Assembly (NCBI GenBank): GCA_900618425.1
Contig: UZAN01039638.1
Coordinates: forward strand, 5,855 to 69,854
Source: Echinostoma caproni
Taxonomy: Eukaryota; Platyhelminthes; Trematoda; Plagiorchiida; Echinostomatidae
DNA length: 64,000 nt
Direction: 5' to 3'
The translations under genes were made by a program, and so were the position numbers. Under the pieces are notes generated by a model. It saw only the letters and a list, made by a program, of their open reading frames with translations. It was not told where the DNA came from and did not search any database. Shown piece by piece: positions 24,201 to 32,610 of the stretch; position 1 is the first letter of the stretch, and each line of letters starts with the position of its first letter.

Positions 24201-27200
24201 CCCTTCCTCTCTTCCATCTTCTGAATATCTAACTAATCCAAAACTGGTAAAGCCTCACACTTCAATGAACAAATACAATGTTAGAAAAAATAATTAGAAA
24301 CACCTCAAAGCATTATGTCATTATTTCCGCCTATCCACTCGTGTGTCGTTTTAGTTGAAATCAACTGCCAGCACGCCCATTATGTAACCAAATGGTTTCT
24401 TCTAAACAGCTTTGAATATGCCAAATGCGTCGTCAAAAAAGTTCGTATATTCATATGATTACACTCTCGTGTGATACAAGTCATTTACCTCTGCTCCACT
24501 TCGGAGAGTTCGAAAGCTTCATGGAGAAAACAGCTTCCGTTGTGCATCTGACATGCTTTGCAGACCGGATCTTGATTGTATGTGATTCGTGTTCCTGAAA
24601 ACCGGAAGGGGAAGGCTTGATAACTGGGAATCTTTATTTACATTTATGAGAGTGATTGTTATGGAGCAGATAGAAGTAATTCGATTAAATCTGTTCATCG
24701 CATCTGGTGTATAAACAAGCAGCCCTAAGACGGGTGGCCCACTGCAATTCCATACAGTATCTCAACTGGCTTGAATTCTTAACATTTTCCGTGTGGTACA
24801 TGTTATAAATGACGGACAGTCCGTTTGCAACCGAGATCTCAACATTAAACCAAAAGTAAATGAAGGTATATTATTCATGGTCTAATTATAACCATTAGCT
24901 CCCTTTGTTTCAATTTTGTGTCTTTCTAGAGTATAGTTCTATAATGTCTTGTAAATTATGCATTTATTGAGTTTTTTTCAAGGAACATAGATAACAACGA
25001 TTACATCTATATATGTTGCAAACAATCAACTCAATAACTTTAAGGGAGTGTCGGTGACATCGCAGTTGTACCCTAAAGTATGGAAATAAAGAAAATACGT
25101 GGATTCAGTTTTGGTATTTTGCCCTTCACAGAGTCATATACGCAGCCTATCCGTTTTTTTTACTATTTGTAATGTTTGGGCTAAATAACGGAAACTCTCC
25201 AACAGTCAGTCTATAACGCCATAAAAACCCCAATTCCGTTATTTGTTTTTGTGGGCTTGGTGATTAAGGACTCCCCAAAAGGACGGAACCCATCGTGTGT
25301 TTCATTGCAGCCCTTTGATTGGCCGCTTCGCTCTTCCTGAAAATTGTACCTTTGTATATTCAATAAAAAGGAAGTAAAATTAAAAATGAAACAATCGGGC
25401 TCCACCAGTCTATAGTCGAACCGCAACCAATTTTCTGAAAATGCCACAAACACCATTACAAAATTATTTATTATATAGGACGGTCTCTTTATTTAAAATT
25501 AGTCTGCAACTAAAAATGCCCCTCAATATAATGAGCACTTAGTATGTCGGTCGAATGAGAAGCATAATTCTGAGAGTATATTGTCATTCTGCAAAATAAC
25601 CGACTCTTCCATTTGGATGTCAGAAATGTGAGTGGTACGAGGCTTTCATAATTCAATTTGCGCCAAACCAGCCGGAGGTCTTCTGTCCAGTCGCAAACGA
25701 GACAGTGAACAGAAGCTGCAGTCAAAAAAGTGGTTGACAATTTGATAGCACATCATCAAATAAACACACAGACACACACAAAACACACGGTCACCTCAAT
25801 TTGTTTTTGTGGTTGGGCGTAAAGCGAGAGGACAATTGTTATTCAACTCACGACAGGCATGTTGCTGGGGTACGTAAATGGTGTTTCCGGGACAGGAACA
25901 ATACCCCGCTCCGGGATGACAACTGCTACGATTGACGTGAATGCAATCACGGTCGACCCGGCACTTCAAGTCCGTTAACACTGCGCAGTAGATGATGTGG
26001 AGAAAGAAGTAGGATGTGAATATCTTAGAAAGAATGACTTTTTACATTATACTCCATTTTTTGAAGACATCATACTTAGCCAAATATATCGTTGAATATA
26101 TGTGTTCTGCATCTGGAGAAATGTGAAGAACATGTGAATACTCCGAACTAAATGATGAACATTGGTAACGAAGATTCGCGGACAGTTCAAACTCATTTAG
26201 AGGCTTAAACATATCGGCACAAATCAAAATCTATACATCGTTCACGGAAGACAGAAAATTTACTTGGTTCTGCCACCGCCCAGTGGTTGATATTATACTC
26301 ATTACGCTGATAACATCGATAGCCATGAAAAAGAGAAACTGATATCGGGAAGAGGTTCCACTCAAAAAAGAATTATTGCACAGAATTAGCTGTTGCTTAT
26401 CAATCGATCTTTGAACCAAGTCATGACAAGCGACCATTGAGAAAGTTTGGTGCCCCGTGTATCAATGTCCATTCGATCATATACATAGTGACGTCGCCAA
26501 GCTGGTTTTTGAGTTGTTAGAATCATTCTTTGATGGAGTTCTGCTCTATAATGGACAACCGACATGAAAGGTTTCCTACCATAATGCAAATTTAATTGTG
26601 GATAAAACATTATCTTCCAGTATGACATTTGCAATTATTCATTCTCCCAAGTGGTTTGTAATTTTGCATCAATGATCCGAAAGTCCAGTTCAATTGTATG
26701 TATACAAATACGGTTTCGAGAACTGTATTCATCACCTCATTTGACCTCATTATACTTTTTCTGCTGCTGCTGCTGATGATGATGATGATGAAGATGATGA
26801 TGCAGAAAAGAATAGATCAGACTGGCTAATATCATTAGCTGTATATCCTTTTGTCTGCAGAACACTGATGATTCCTAGCTGTGTCAATATGCGTAAGGCA
26901 ATTAGAGTCAAATAAGTTCATCTTTATCCTCCTTCGCACTGCTGATAAACGCGGTCGATCAAGCGCGGAAAACAAATTTAGCATGCAATCCATCCATTCA
27001 CTCCTCCAAAAAGCAACTAAGTTATACCGAGTAGGATACCAACCACAAACCCGACATTCGGGCATTTACTACCAGTAGATTGTGCACAGGAAACATCACT
27101 CAGGTGAACGTCTGTACTGGTCAAACTGAAATATCAAGCTTCCATGTACCAAGGAAGAGTATCGTCGGAATGAGAAAACTCTTGGCTGATCATCAGTAGG

Positions 27201-28187
27201 CCACACAAAAGCACTATGATCTTAACTCTGAAATAACGTTTGCAAAAGACTCAAATTAGACATAACCACCATGCGAGTTTACCAAAACTGCAAGAAGTTC
27301 ATGGGTAAAAGGAGTGAATTCCAGAGACAATATAGAGAGATGGACTACACAAGTGGTTAAAAGGAGTGATTTATCCCTTATGAAGGATAATATAAACCAA
27401 ATAGAGTGCACGCTAATTCATAATTGTTCATAAAACAAAAACCCGCACTTGTCAGCGAAACGTCAACTTCTGGGACAACTCGATATACACTTCACTTGTA
27501 ACAAAGTATGGAATTCCCGCGAACATCCGATAGGACTGAAAATGGTATTTATATAATTTGCTCATAATTGTTTTTACTCATGAAAGGTCGAGAAATAGCA
27601 ACCGAATTATGCTAACAAAATAAGATACATATGAAATAGGAACAATATATCCAGATTATCAAAAGCGATTGTAAAAAATAGCAGAAATATACCGGTCAGA
27701 AGTTTGATTGTTGAATGGTGAATGGTGAAATAAATTGTGCATGATAAATTTTATTACTCAGGAGAAATTTTACATTTAGTCTATCCAGAATATCACGAGT
27801 TTTGTACTATTAAATGTGAAAACATTTTCTCTACCCATTTTGGGATTGCTGTGGCATACGTTTAACTTCAGGTTATAGTTATTTGGAAACATAAAACACA
27901 TCCTGATCAAACAGCTGGTACTTACGTGTTTTACACGTAACACGCCCATTTTCCCTTATTGCAACAAAGTCTTTCTTGCAAAAACACTCGTTCTTCACTT
28001 TGTTGCAAACACTGTTCTCCACCTGACGTGAGCAGAACTGCGCATCGTACAAAGCGCAGGCACCTGAATAGACCAGATGTTCATTGGACAGAACAGTTCG
28101 AAAGTGTAGAAGAAAGAATACAAGGTACAGGGAACAAATCAAAGGCAGTGCGGTGAGTTTTCCGAGAGGATAATTCAAGACAAGCAT
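48..28187 (-). CDS. EGF/EB-module plus ZP-domain secreted or membrane protein (11 exons visible, 3' end off the window)
   Basis: Predicted extracellular matrix or surface protein. Coding exons in transcript order are 28187-27926, 25980-25852, 24594-24489, 23847-23747, 22880-22632, 16769-16599, 7165-6750, 6249-6116, 2392-2256, 978-876 and 213-48. Every junction has GT/AG ends and a compatible phase (1,1,2,1,1,1,0,2,1,2 in order), and the joined frame of about 658 codons has no stop. The order is a signal peptide (about residues 1-31), five six-cysteine modules (about 43-335), then a ZP domain (from about 340) with the expected landmarks: a CG pair before an I-x-Y-x-x-L-L-x-V strand, an I-P-L-K-C step, and a K-G-C-P motif leading into an F-x-A-F strand and a late F-F-H-C. 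ZP domains polymerise extracellular proteins and usually precede a furin-type site and a membrane anchor, which are not seen here. The ZP call is firm; the module class (EGF versus EB) and completeness are less so, since extra module exons could lie in introns 5 and 6. Confidence 0.82.
876..978 (-). CDS. ZP gene exon 10: middle of ZP-C
   Basis: A phase 1-2 exon of 103 bp with a strong acceptor (ATATTTTTTTCACAG) and donor AAAGG|GTACGT. It encodes Q-F-K-V-V-A-V-E-K-C and ends T-F-I-Y-K-G. In ZP domains the K-C strand is followed by a hydrophobic segment leading to G-C-P. Here that G is split by the intron and the C-P comes from exon 11. Confidence 0.82.
2256..2392 (-). CDS. ZP gene exon 9: start of ZP-C
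   Basis: A phase 2-1 exon of 137 bp. The acceptor is TCCCTCGCCAG and the donor is TCAG|GTAAGG. After a short S/P/E-rich linker it encodes M-E-F-R-V-V-N-A, then K-E-I-Y-A-T-P-M and a hydrophobic strand ending L-L-L-D-Q-S. This matches the first strands of the ZP-C subdomain, including the position of the v-G-d-x-l strand in other ZP proteins. Confidence 0.8.
2393..6115. other. Intron 8 of the ZP gene
   Basis: AT-rich intron. It holds the foldback at 3222-3352 and an unexplained GC-richer patch at about 3995-4330 with no open frame. No exon fits: phase 2 must follow exon 8, and exon 9 supplies it. Confidence 0.5.
3222..3352. repeat. Foldback of Penelope-like terminal repeats
   Basis: A perfect 23-bp inverted repeat (3245-3267 with 3292-3314) surrounds a 24-bp loop, and the palindrome continues imperfectly outwards through gagaaaacgag and its mirror near 3330. 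The left arm plus loop (CGAGTCAGTGAGCGAACA onward to TCATGCTCTTACATATCAT) matches the left terminal repeat of the element at 51322, and the right flank (AATGCTATCATGGGAAT) matches the right edge of that element near 52482. It is best read as two terminal repeats left head to head without a body. Confidence 0.75.
6116..6249 (-). CDS. ZP gene exon 8: ZP-N end and interdomain linker
   Basis: A phase 0-2 exon of 134 bp. The acceptor is CATCTTTTATAG and the donor is GAATT|GTGAGT. It encodes E-N-S-I-Q-Y-E-G-L-L-E-V followed by L-Q-I-P-L-K-C and a basic stretch P-R-P-K-R. In ZP proteins the strand after the C-G motif and the following I-P-x-x-C segment have this form. It exactly supplies the phase needed between exons 7 and 9. 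Confidence 0.82.
6750..7165 (-). CDS. ZP gene exon 7: N-terminal half of the ZP domain (ZP-N)
   Basis: The largest exon, 416 bp, phase 1-0. The acceptor is TATATATCTTCGCAG and the donor is CTCGGG|GTAAGT. It starts S-L-N-C-S-D-G-H-F-S-V, the usual ZP opening of a cysteine followed by a beta strand, and ends with K-Q-S-C-G-I-R-L-Y-S-L-G, matching the conserved C-G step in the middle of ZP-N. In between is a low-complexity serine/glycine-rich loop. Five cysteines are seen. The family fit comes from the exon together with exons 8-11. Confidence 0.82.
9397..9444. repeat. ATT microsatellite followed by GTT repeats
   Basis: About ten ATT units run directly into a short TTG/GTT tract. It lies inside intron 6 and has no visible function. 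Confidence 0.9.
11950..14655 (+). mobile_element. Degenerate CR1/Jockey-like non-LTR retrotransposon with TTGAC tail
   Basis: Endonuclease pieces come first: W/S-L-H-N-G-I-D-D-E-L at about 12090, then S-R-S-G-G-V, and C-S-D-F-N-N near 12440. Reverse transcriptase pieces follow: Q-Q-F-A-Y-T-H-S-R-S-T (about 13470), the Q-G-x-x-x-x-A-I-L-S-P-F strand and F-V-N-Y-A-D-Y (about 13750-13850, where the usual second catalytic aspartate of Y-A-D-D is a tyrosine). A C-terminal V-K-Y-F-G-V-I-F-H-R-H-L-T-W segment lies at about 14065. Stops and frameshifts break it throughout, so it is dead. The 3' end carries ACTTGACTTGACTTGACTT at about 14635-14655, a short tandem tail typical of LINE 3' ends. It sits in intron 6 of the ZP gene, opposite in orientation to that gene. 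Confidence 0.8.
14762..15120 (+). repeat. Interspersed repeat family R3, copy 1
   Basis: Shares with 48815-49185, and over its first part with 43215-43345, the segment CACTGGA(C/G)AGCTGTTTCATTCT, then CATCAGCAGTGC, then a B-box-like GTGGTTCGAGTTC. The tail (CGATCTCCCAAGCGGTGAAACCC, ATGCCTGG or TTGCCTGG, GAATGGGCTAATCCAAACAT) matches the copy at 48.8 kb. The open frame read across it on the minus strand is not a gene. Confidence 0.7.
16599..16769 (-). CDS. ZP gene exon 6: six-cysteine module 5
   Basis: A symmetric phase 1-1 exon of 171 bp (57 codons). The acceptor is CATTTATAG and the donor is CTCACG|GTGAGT. The module begins T-H-C-H-L-C and continues G-I-C, then G-D-G-C-V-C-P-P, and ends E-Q-A-C. 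Its C-x2-C-x6-C opening matches exon 3 and its G-C-V-C-P motif matches exon 4, so exons 3+4 and exon 6 look like duplicates of one module, with and without an intron. It joins directly in phase to the ZP exon at 7165. Confidence 0.8.
17479..17895. other. Assembly gap (417 N)
   Basis: Run of N. The flanks share no visible duplication. It lies in intron 5 of the ZP gene. Confidence 0.99.
17995..18153 (-). repeat. tRNA-derived SINE (family S1), copy a
   Basis: The minus strand holds a tRNA-like head with a perfect A box (TAGCTCAGCTGG, 18142-18131), a near-perfect B box (GGTTTGAATCC, 18089-18079) and pairing ends GTGGCCTCG/CGAGGCTAC. It is followed by a non-tRNA tail (CTACTAAACTTT, CAATCGACATACAAACTTCAAATC) found in the other copies. 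The anticodon stem is poor and the tail is shared, so it is a SINE and not a working tRNA gene. Confidence 0.8.
18165..18290 (+). repeat. tRNA-derived SINE (family S1), copy b, 5' truncated
   Basis: The plus strand carries the 3' half of the tRNA-like head with a perfect B box (GGTTCGAATCC), the acceptor end CCGAGGCTAC and the S1 tail. It faces copy a head to head, so the two form an imperfect inverted repeat across 18.0-18.3 kb. Confidence 0.75.
19092..19182 (-). CDS. Candidate extra exon of the ZP gene (unproven)
   Basis: A phase 1-2 open segment with acceptor TTTTCACAAG and donor CACAG|GTGTGT. It encodes a hydrophilic stretch with one cysteine (S-L-Q-C-I-S). It has higher GC than its surroundings and the right entry phase after exon 5, but it would need a phase 2-1 partner before exon 6; none is visible, though the N gap lies in between. 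It may be chance or a minor alternative exon. Confidence 0.22.
19275..19325 (-). repeat. S1 SINE fragment
   Basis: The minus strand reads GTGGGTTTGAATCTCATTAGGGCTACTGA, a decayed B-box half and acceptor end of the S1 SINE. The rest is not recognisable. Confidence 0.55.
22632..22880 (-). CDS. ZP gene exon 5: module 4 with a long internal loop
   Basis: A symmetric phase 1-1 exon of 249 bp (83 codons). The donor is TGCT|GTGAGT; the acceptor is GATCAATCAG with a distant pyrimidine tract. Cysteines run C-x6-C-x6-C, then a loop of about 40 residues, then C-Q-C-P and a final T-E-C. The loop between cysteines 3 and 4 is far longer than in the other modules. GC content is higher than in the flanking introns, as expected of coding sequence. 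Confidence 0.75.
23747..23847 (-). CDS. ZP gene exon 4: second half of split module 3
   Basis: A phase 2-1 exon of 101 bp. The acceptor is ATTGAAAG (AG at 23849-23848) and the donor is CTTGG|GTGAGT. It encodes G-C-V-C-P-D-N-R near its start and a final cysteine in K-N-I-C, which are cysteines 4-6 of the module begun in exon 3. An alternative acceptor (CAATCCAG, exon start 23836) would be phase 1 and could not follow exon 3. Confidence 0.72.
24489..24594 (-). CDS. ZP gene exon 3: first half of split module 3
   Basis: A phase 1-2 exon of 106 bp. The acceptor is GGTTTTCAG and the donor is CAGAG|GTAAAT. It carries only the first three cysteines, C-x2-C-x6-C (V-C, A-C, S-C), the same spacing as the start of the module in exon 6. 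The phase-2 end joins only to the phase-2 acceptor of exon 4, which supplies the missing C-x-C and last cysteine. It is too short to stand out as an open frame. Confidence 0.72.
25230..25460 (+). repeat. SINE family S2, copy a (truncated head)
   Basis: Matches the reverse complement of 45515-45660: TTTGATTGGCCGCTT against CTTTGCTTGGCCGCTT, then TTCCTGAAAATTGTA, a GATATTC/TATATTC step and AAGGAAGTAAAATTAAAA. The head is too degenerate to show a tRNA fold. It lies in intron 2 of the ZP gene on the opposite strand, and its minus-strand frame is a shadow. Confidence 0.65.
25852..25980 (-). CDS. ZP gene exon 2: six-cysteine EGF/EB-like module 2
   Basis: A symmetric phase 1-1 exon of 129 bp (43 codons). 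The acceptor is CTGCGCAG and the donor is TGTC|GTGAGT. It holds a complete six-cysteine module with spacing C-x5-C-x8-C-x6-C-x-C-x13-C, ending Q-Q-H-A-C. This is the clearest single module in the gene and matches exons 1 and 6 in layout. Confidence 0.8.
26761..26802. repeat. CTG then GAT microsatellite
   Basis: CTG repeats run directly into GAT repeats with one GAA interruption. It lies in intron 1 of the ZP gene. Confidence 0.9.
27926..28187 (-). CDS. ZP gene exon 1: start codon, signal peptide, module 1
   Basis: The ATG at 28187-28185 opens 87 codons plus one base. Residues about 12-31 are hydrophobic (core SLYLVFFLL), followed by a plausible signal-peptidase site after V-L-S. The module that follows has six cysteines (A-C, F-C, V-C, E-C, F-C, T-C) with the C-x-C pair typical of EGF/EB modules. 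The donor is ACAC|GTAAGT, phase 1. A good acceptor-like site (TATTCAG, ending at 28064) lies inside the exon. Reading straight through gives a signal peptide, so the longer exon is preferred, but an upstream first exon spliced to 28063 cannot be excluded. Confidence 0.75.
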
Positions 28188-28242
28188 GTGCGATCACAGA
28201 AATATCAGGTGAAATTTGTGCACATTTACATATTACTGACAA
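28188..28242. promoter_or_regulatory. Possible divergent promoter between two start codons
   Basis: Only 55 bp separate the minus-strand ATG of the ZP gene (28187) from a plus-strand ATG (28243) that opens a membrane-protein exon. If both are real, the 5' UTRs or first introns must overlap and the promoters lie nearby. No TATA box or initiator stands out. Confidence 0.35.
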
Positions 28243-28405
28243 ATGTGTTCACCGTACTGCCTCAAACAAAACACGATTCTGCTCATTGTTCTTGTCGCGG
28301 TATTTTTGACCACGCACATGTCTCCCGATTTGCTGACCCTATTCGGTAATCAACCAATGGCTTTTATGCGGTCCAATCCCAATGGTCCGCTCCGATTGGT
28401 TCAAA
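28243..28405 (+). CDS. Candidate first exon of a type II membrane protein
   Basis: The ATG at 28243 opens 54 codons ending at a good donor (TTCAAA|GTGAGT, phase 1). About ten residues precede a hydrophobic segment (ILLIVLVAVFL), followed by a proline/asparagine-rich stem, the layout of Golgi type II enzymes. GC is higher than in the flanks. It lies 55 bp from the ZP gene start in the divergent orientation. The protein is not recognised from this exon alone. Confidence 0.45.
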
Positions 28406-28852
28406 GTGAGTTCTGTTTATTGCTCAATTTCCATTGGATGCCAGAAGTATAGGCCTATGAAAACCACTATTGTTATAAATTAGTATTTAAACTCTACACA
28501 TGAAGTGCATATTACAGTCATTCATAGGTGATTTGATGAAAAATGACAACAGGATTGATCAACGCATAGGAGTGGATATAGTTTTGTCTGAGTTATTTGT
28601 TTCAGCTATTAGAATGAATACACAATAGGCCTGACCTCATCAAATGTGTGTTTACAAAGATATAATCAGCAAAATCACAATTTGTTTATGTGAGATAATT
28701 TTTTTCAGCAAACCGGAGTTATGGAACTAAGTGCTTTCAAGGACATTTACAATTTTTTTCTGGGATAAAACCGAAATTCGAATTAAATACAATAATCTGG
28801 GGTCATTGTGTAAATACACGGTATTTGATTACACACGCCTTAATCTTAGGTT

Positions 28853-29121
28853 GCTTGTATAAACCGCAATTACTTAGCACATTTACTGAAATCTATTCAA
28901 TTGGTAAATTGTTATGCACAAACAGCCTGCTGATGGATTCAAGCATCTGCCACATTCCCATCGAGCCAGGCCAGTTTCAAGTTTGTGAAAATACTGAGAT
29001 TTTCTTCCTCATTAACTCTTGCACACCGGGCAATCTTCATTCTCCATTAATTGCTGTAACTAATATTTATTCGGAGCGAACTTTTCAACTGGCACCGGCT
29101 GTGGAATTCTACACGAATTGT
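28853..29121 (+). CDS. Candidate second exon of the plus-strand gene (3' border unclear)
   Basis: The acceptor CCTTAATCTTAG at 28852 gives phase 1, matching the donor at 28405. The frame is then open to a TAG at 29119-29121. It encodes I-E-P-G-Q-F-Q-V-C-E-N followed by the hydrophobic strand E-I-F-F-L-I-N-S. A cysteine followed by such a strand occurs at the start of GT31 beta-1,3-glycosyltransferase domains, but the expected R-x-x-I-R-x-T-W motif is not present. It could be a diverged or broken gene, or chance. The donor inside (for example GCT|GTAACT at about 29055) is a guess. Confidence 0.3.
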
Positions 29122-30924
29122 TAGCTCGAAGACAGATGTTGGTCTCATATTTAACGTCAATTCACATTTGTGATCCATAATACTGAACTGCATATTTATC
29201 CACAAGTAAAAGACAAAAGCAAAAGATAATCAAAATGATTAAAGGACTCTTCATTCAGAACAAATGCAAAATCATTGCGTGCCAGTAACAGATTTCAACG
29301 GACCTCAACTATGAGGTAAACTTCTGGGCTGTATTCGCAATTGGAAACAGTCAATTCAACCCTTAAAGCATGAATTCGCTTCATGGTGTTTTTCTCCCTG
29401 TACATTTGGTATGAAAAGATCATCACTTTGTTATACATCCTCGTAGTGGTTTTCACTTCAATGGGGTCTCATATCGATCGTAAAATTCAGGACAAATCAC
29501 AATCAATATTTTAATTAAATCCTTCTCTTAGATTTTGCATTGATGTTACGAAATGAACAATTATTCAGGAGTTGTGTTGAGCAAAACAATGTGATTGGTG
29601 GTTTCCCTGCAAAGTTCGTCAATGAATAAAACCTCGTATTGCGATTTAGTATGTTCAAAATTGTAACTAAAGAAGCATATCTACTGCTGGACTAGTCCAT
29701 CAAATATATTGTTTATCATAATTATGATGACCTATTCTTAATCGGACCCTTCGTTCTATGTAATCTCATTTACCCCTATCAGATGCTGTTCTCTGAACAA
29801 CTAGCTCTATTTGTCCCCGCGCTGCCCTGTGGATGTTTGACATTAGGATTCTTAAAAACATCAGATGAATCTGAATTAAAAACAATCATTTATTTGAACG
29901 AAATAAACCTGAATAGAAATAATAATGAAGAAAACATATGGCCCGTTGCCACAGCCTTCGGTGATAAACCGTCTACCGTACATCAAAGGTGATATGAGTC
30001 CATGAAACAAGTGGGGTGGTTTAGGGGAGGGTAGACATAGACGAACATAAAATGTTGGAGAGAAAATTACTGGTGCTATCGATTTTATTGTGATTCTCCA
30101 GATCACATGCAAAGAAGCAGTATACAAACGACGCCGTATTTTTCTTATTCACGAAAAAGAAAAAAAATGTCAATTGGGGTAGATAAAAATGCCTGTGGTT
30201 AATTACGATGAAGTTGTTCACCATGGAGAGTTCAACTGGTGTCACAATAACGGTAAGTTGCGCCGGGGTTCGATGGTTCAGATTTGTGTGATTTTATCGG
30301 CGGGGCCTTTAATTTTTGGGCTGTGCTACCCGTCTTGATTTCAGTGGATCATTAACTAAATAACCGTTTATACACCTTGTTGTCTTTCTGCTTCACTGCA
30401 TGAAAATCCGAGTTGGTTGTCACTACAACGATTGGGTGATCACAGTAATATTCAATTTAGTCGAATACACTGGTGAATTTAATGAAACTATCCACTATAG
30501 CCAGTGTACAGTTACTGTTTTTTGAGAGAAAAATAAATAATAAAATGGATGGAACGTTCAGAAAGCCTACGGAAATTCCAAGAAATTATCGTGCGGCTTT
30601 TTGAAACAAACTATCTCCCATTTGTCTCTCCTTTAGTTTTCTGTTTCAGCTTCCGATCTGTAGCTGAAAATTTCGATCAAACTCCCTAACTTAACGAAAC
30701 TGCGGGAACATTCACAGCTTAGCGATTTCGTGATAAAATACTACACCCGGACAGTGTCGTTAGCTACCGTGTCGGTCCTTTAGTCTCTTACTAAATCAGA
30801 TGATGGCCTACTCACATTTACCAAAAATCAGTGGTGCCAGTTGACAAAAGGTGCCTCGGCTTATTCTACACGTCACATAAGTCAGTCACATTGTAATGTT
30901 AGCCTTACCGTTGAGGTTTCTCTC
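29122..30924. other. Unassigned stretch with a weak plus-strand exon candidate
   Basis: AT-rich. Two open segments may be exons of the gene starting at 28243. One lies at about 29783-29990, after CCCCTATCAG. The other is a short exon at 30189-30252 from an ATG to AACG|GTAAGT (phase 1), which encodes N-Y-D-E-V-V-H-H-G-E-F. The phases do not join into one transcript, so neither is called a gene. Confidence 0.3.
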
Positions 30925-31700
30925 TTGAACTCAATTTTGTAATTGTATATGTATATTGCCATCGCTTGCTCAGTTAATGGTCTTGATTACTCGTGCAACA
31001 CTCCTTCCACCATATTGATTGACTATTTAGATAATTATGTTGCCATTATATGTGCCGATTTTAGCACTTACGGTTACCAGAAAATTGCTTCCTTTACCAA
31101 TAGAATTGCTGCATATCTGCTCTTATATTAGGTTAATCCACCTCATCCACTTTGTGTAGAATGTCCTGCATCATGTGTTCATATTTTTTAAATCAGACAG
31201 TGTTTTCCAGTAATAGTTATAAAGCTAAGATATAAAATCGATCACGCCGTCCTTATGTTGTTTTGATATTATAAGCCTTCCATTTTCTCCGACCGTGTAA
31301 CAATTAATTGGAAATTTGTTATGAACTTTGTTGTACCCGAGTGACAATTTATATCTACTGTGATCGATTTTCCTAACCATATCTTGAATAACTTTGTCAT
31401 AACAAGGAGCACATCTTCAGAATGCATGAGCATACTGAGGTGCGCAGTCTGTATGAATCCATCAGGAGTAAACTTCGCGGACGCTACCCTTTATGCAAAT
31501 GGACAAGGTTTGACAAAGTAGGAAGTCGTGAAACCTGTCAAGCCCCAAAGCCGATTTCTGGCCGCAAATCCTCATACGATGCAACCGCAGTGAATTTATA
31601 GGGCCTAATTCACAGCATCGTCAGAACCAGGACCGTATATACGTATTTGAAACACTGTCTTTATGTCAGGTTCTACGAAGTGATTACTTGACCTAAGTTG
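30925..31700 (+). mobile_element. Internally deleted LINE, same family as 11950-14655
   Basis: The frame at 30943 carries S-T-I-L-I-D-Y-L-D and I-I-C-A-D-F, matching the endonuclease piece S-T-I-L-I-E-Y-V-D and I-I-C-S-D-F of the copy at 12.4 kb. Weaker matches continue through 31420-31620 (CGCAGTCTGTATGAATCCAT, and the sequence around GGCCTAATTCACAGC). It then jumps to a TTACTTGACC end near 31690, so the reverse transcriptase part is missing. It is dead. Confidence 0.6.
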
Positions 31701-32479
31701 ATATATACAATGTATAAACCACATACATTGGAGTGTTATAAAGGAATTAGGCCGGTTTTCTACGTTGCAACGTTCTAAATCCATTCAGTCCTCTATCCCT
31801 TAGGATTGATTTCAGCTATAACCTGAAGAGAAACTTCCGAGATAATCTTATTGTCGCGTTTTAACAGATGATAAAACTCCAAACTTTATTACAAATCAGT
31901 GGAAGGGAAACATACACAAACTCATCCCTCCTTGTACTTTGAATAAACATTCTGTCCTACACGTTATTCAAAGTGTTGTGGTCTGAATAATTATCACCAT
32001 AAATAGACAACTAAGTTAAATTGCCGAGTAATCGATACGGTTTAAAACGCAACCGAGTTATGCCATCGGTATTGATTCGTCCACGACTGATTTTGTGGGA
32101 TGAATTATTCTGTCACAGGGACTGCCTACCTTGAACCAAATATTCAAAATTACCTTCTTCGGCACTGATTAAGTGCATTAGCATTAGTTGCCTATTGTTG
32201 CAATGAGTTTATCATGGGCACTCTTTCCCTGTATAAATGACCAATTATTTTGAATTTCAATTTCGGTAAATATGTAAAAACCGTGAATTACAAATTTTTA
32301 ACCTGAGTTACTTTTGGAGGGTTATTGAAAAAAAAACAGGGAATTTTGGGCTTTTTTATTTCCATGTTTCTTTATTGTGAAACCCAAAAGTATTTCTCTC
32401 ATATTCCCGCCGTACCAATGAAAACAACTGATTTTGAATCTTAAGGGCCCATTTTATGCTTGTACCGAAACTCCAATAT

Positions 32480-32610
32480 AATTTTAGCTTAGCTGATAGA
32501 ATGTGCGCGTACAAAACGTATTCGGCGTCAATGCGTGGGTTCGAATCCCAGCGGGGCTACTGAATGTTTTACAATCGATATACAAACTTCAAACAAAAAT
32601 TTGAAGAATA
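32480..32610 (+). repeat. tRNA-derived SINE (family S1), copy c
   Basis: A head with a decayed A box (TAGCTTAGCTGATAG), the middle TGCGCGTACAAAACG, a perfect B box (GGTTCGAATCC) and GGGGCTAC, then the tail ACAATCGATATACAAACTTC shared with copies a and b. Confidence 0.75.

Larger units (their letters stand above)
22881..27925. other. Introns 1-4 of the ZP gene
   Basis: Introns 25981-27925, 24595-25851, 23848-24488 and 22881-23746. Contents seen: an S2 SINE at 25230-25460 and a CTG/GAT microsatellite at 26761-26802. The rest is AT-rich with no supported feature. The plus-strand cysteine-rich frame at 24064-24297 has no splice or domain support. Confidence 0.5.
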
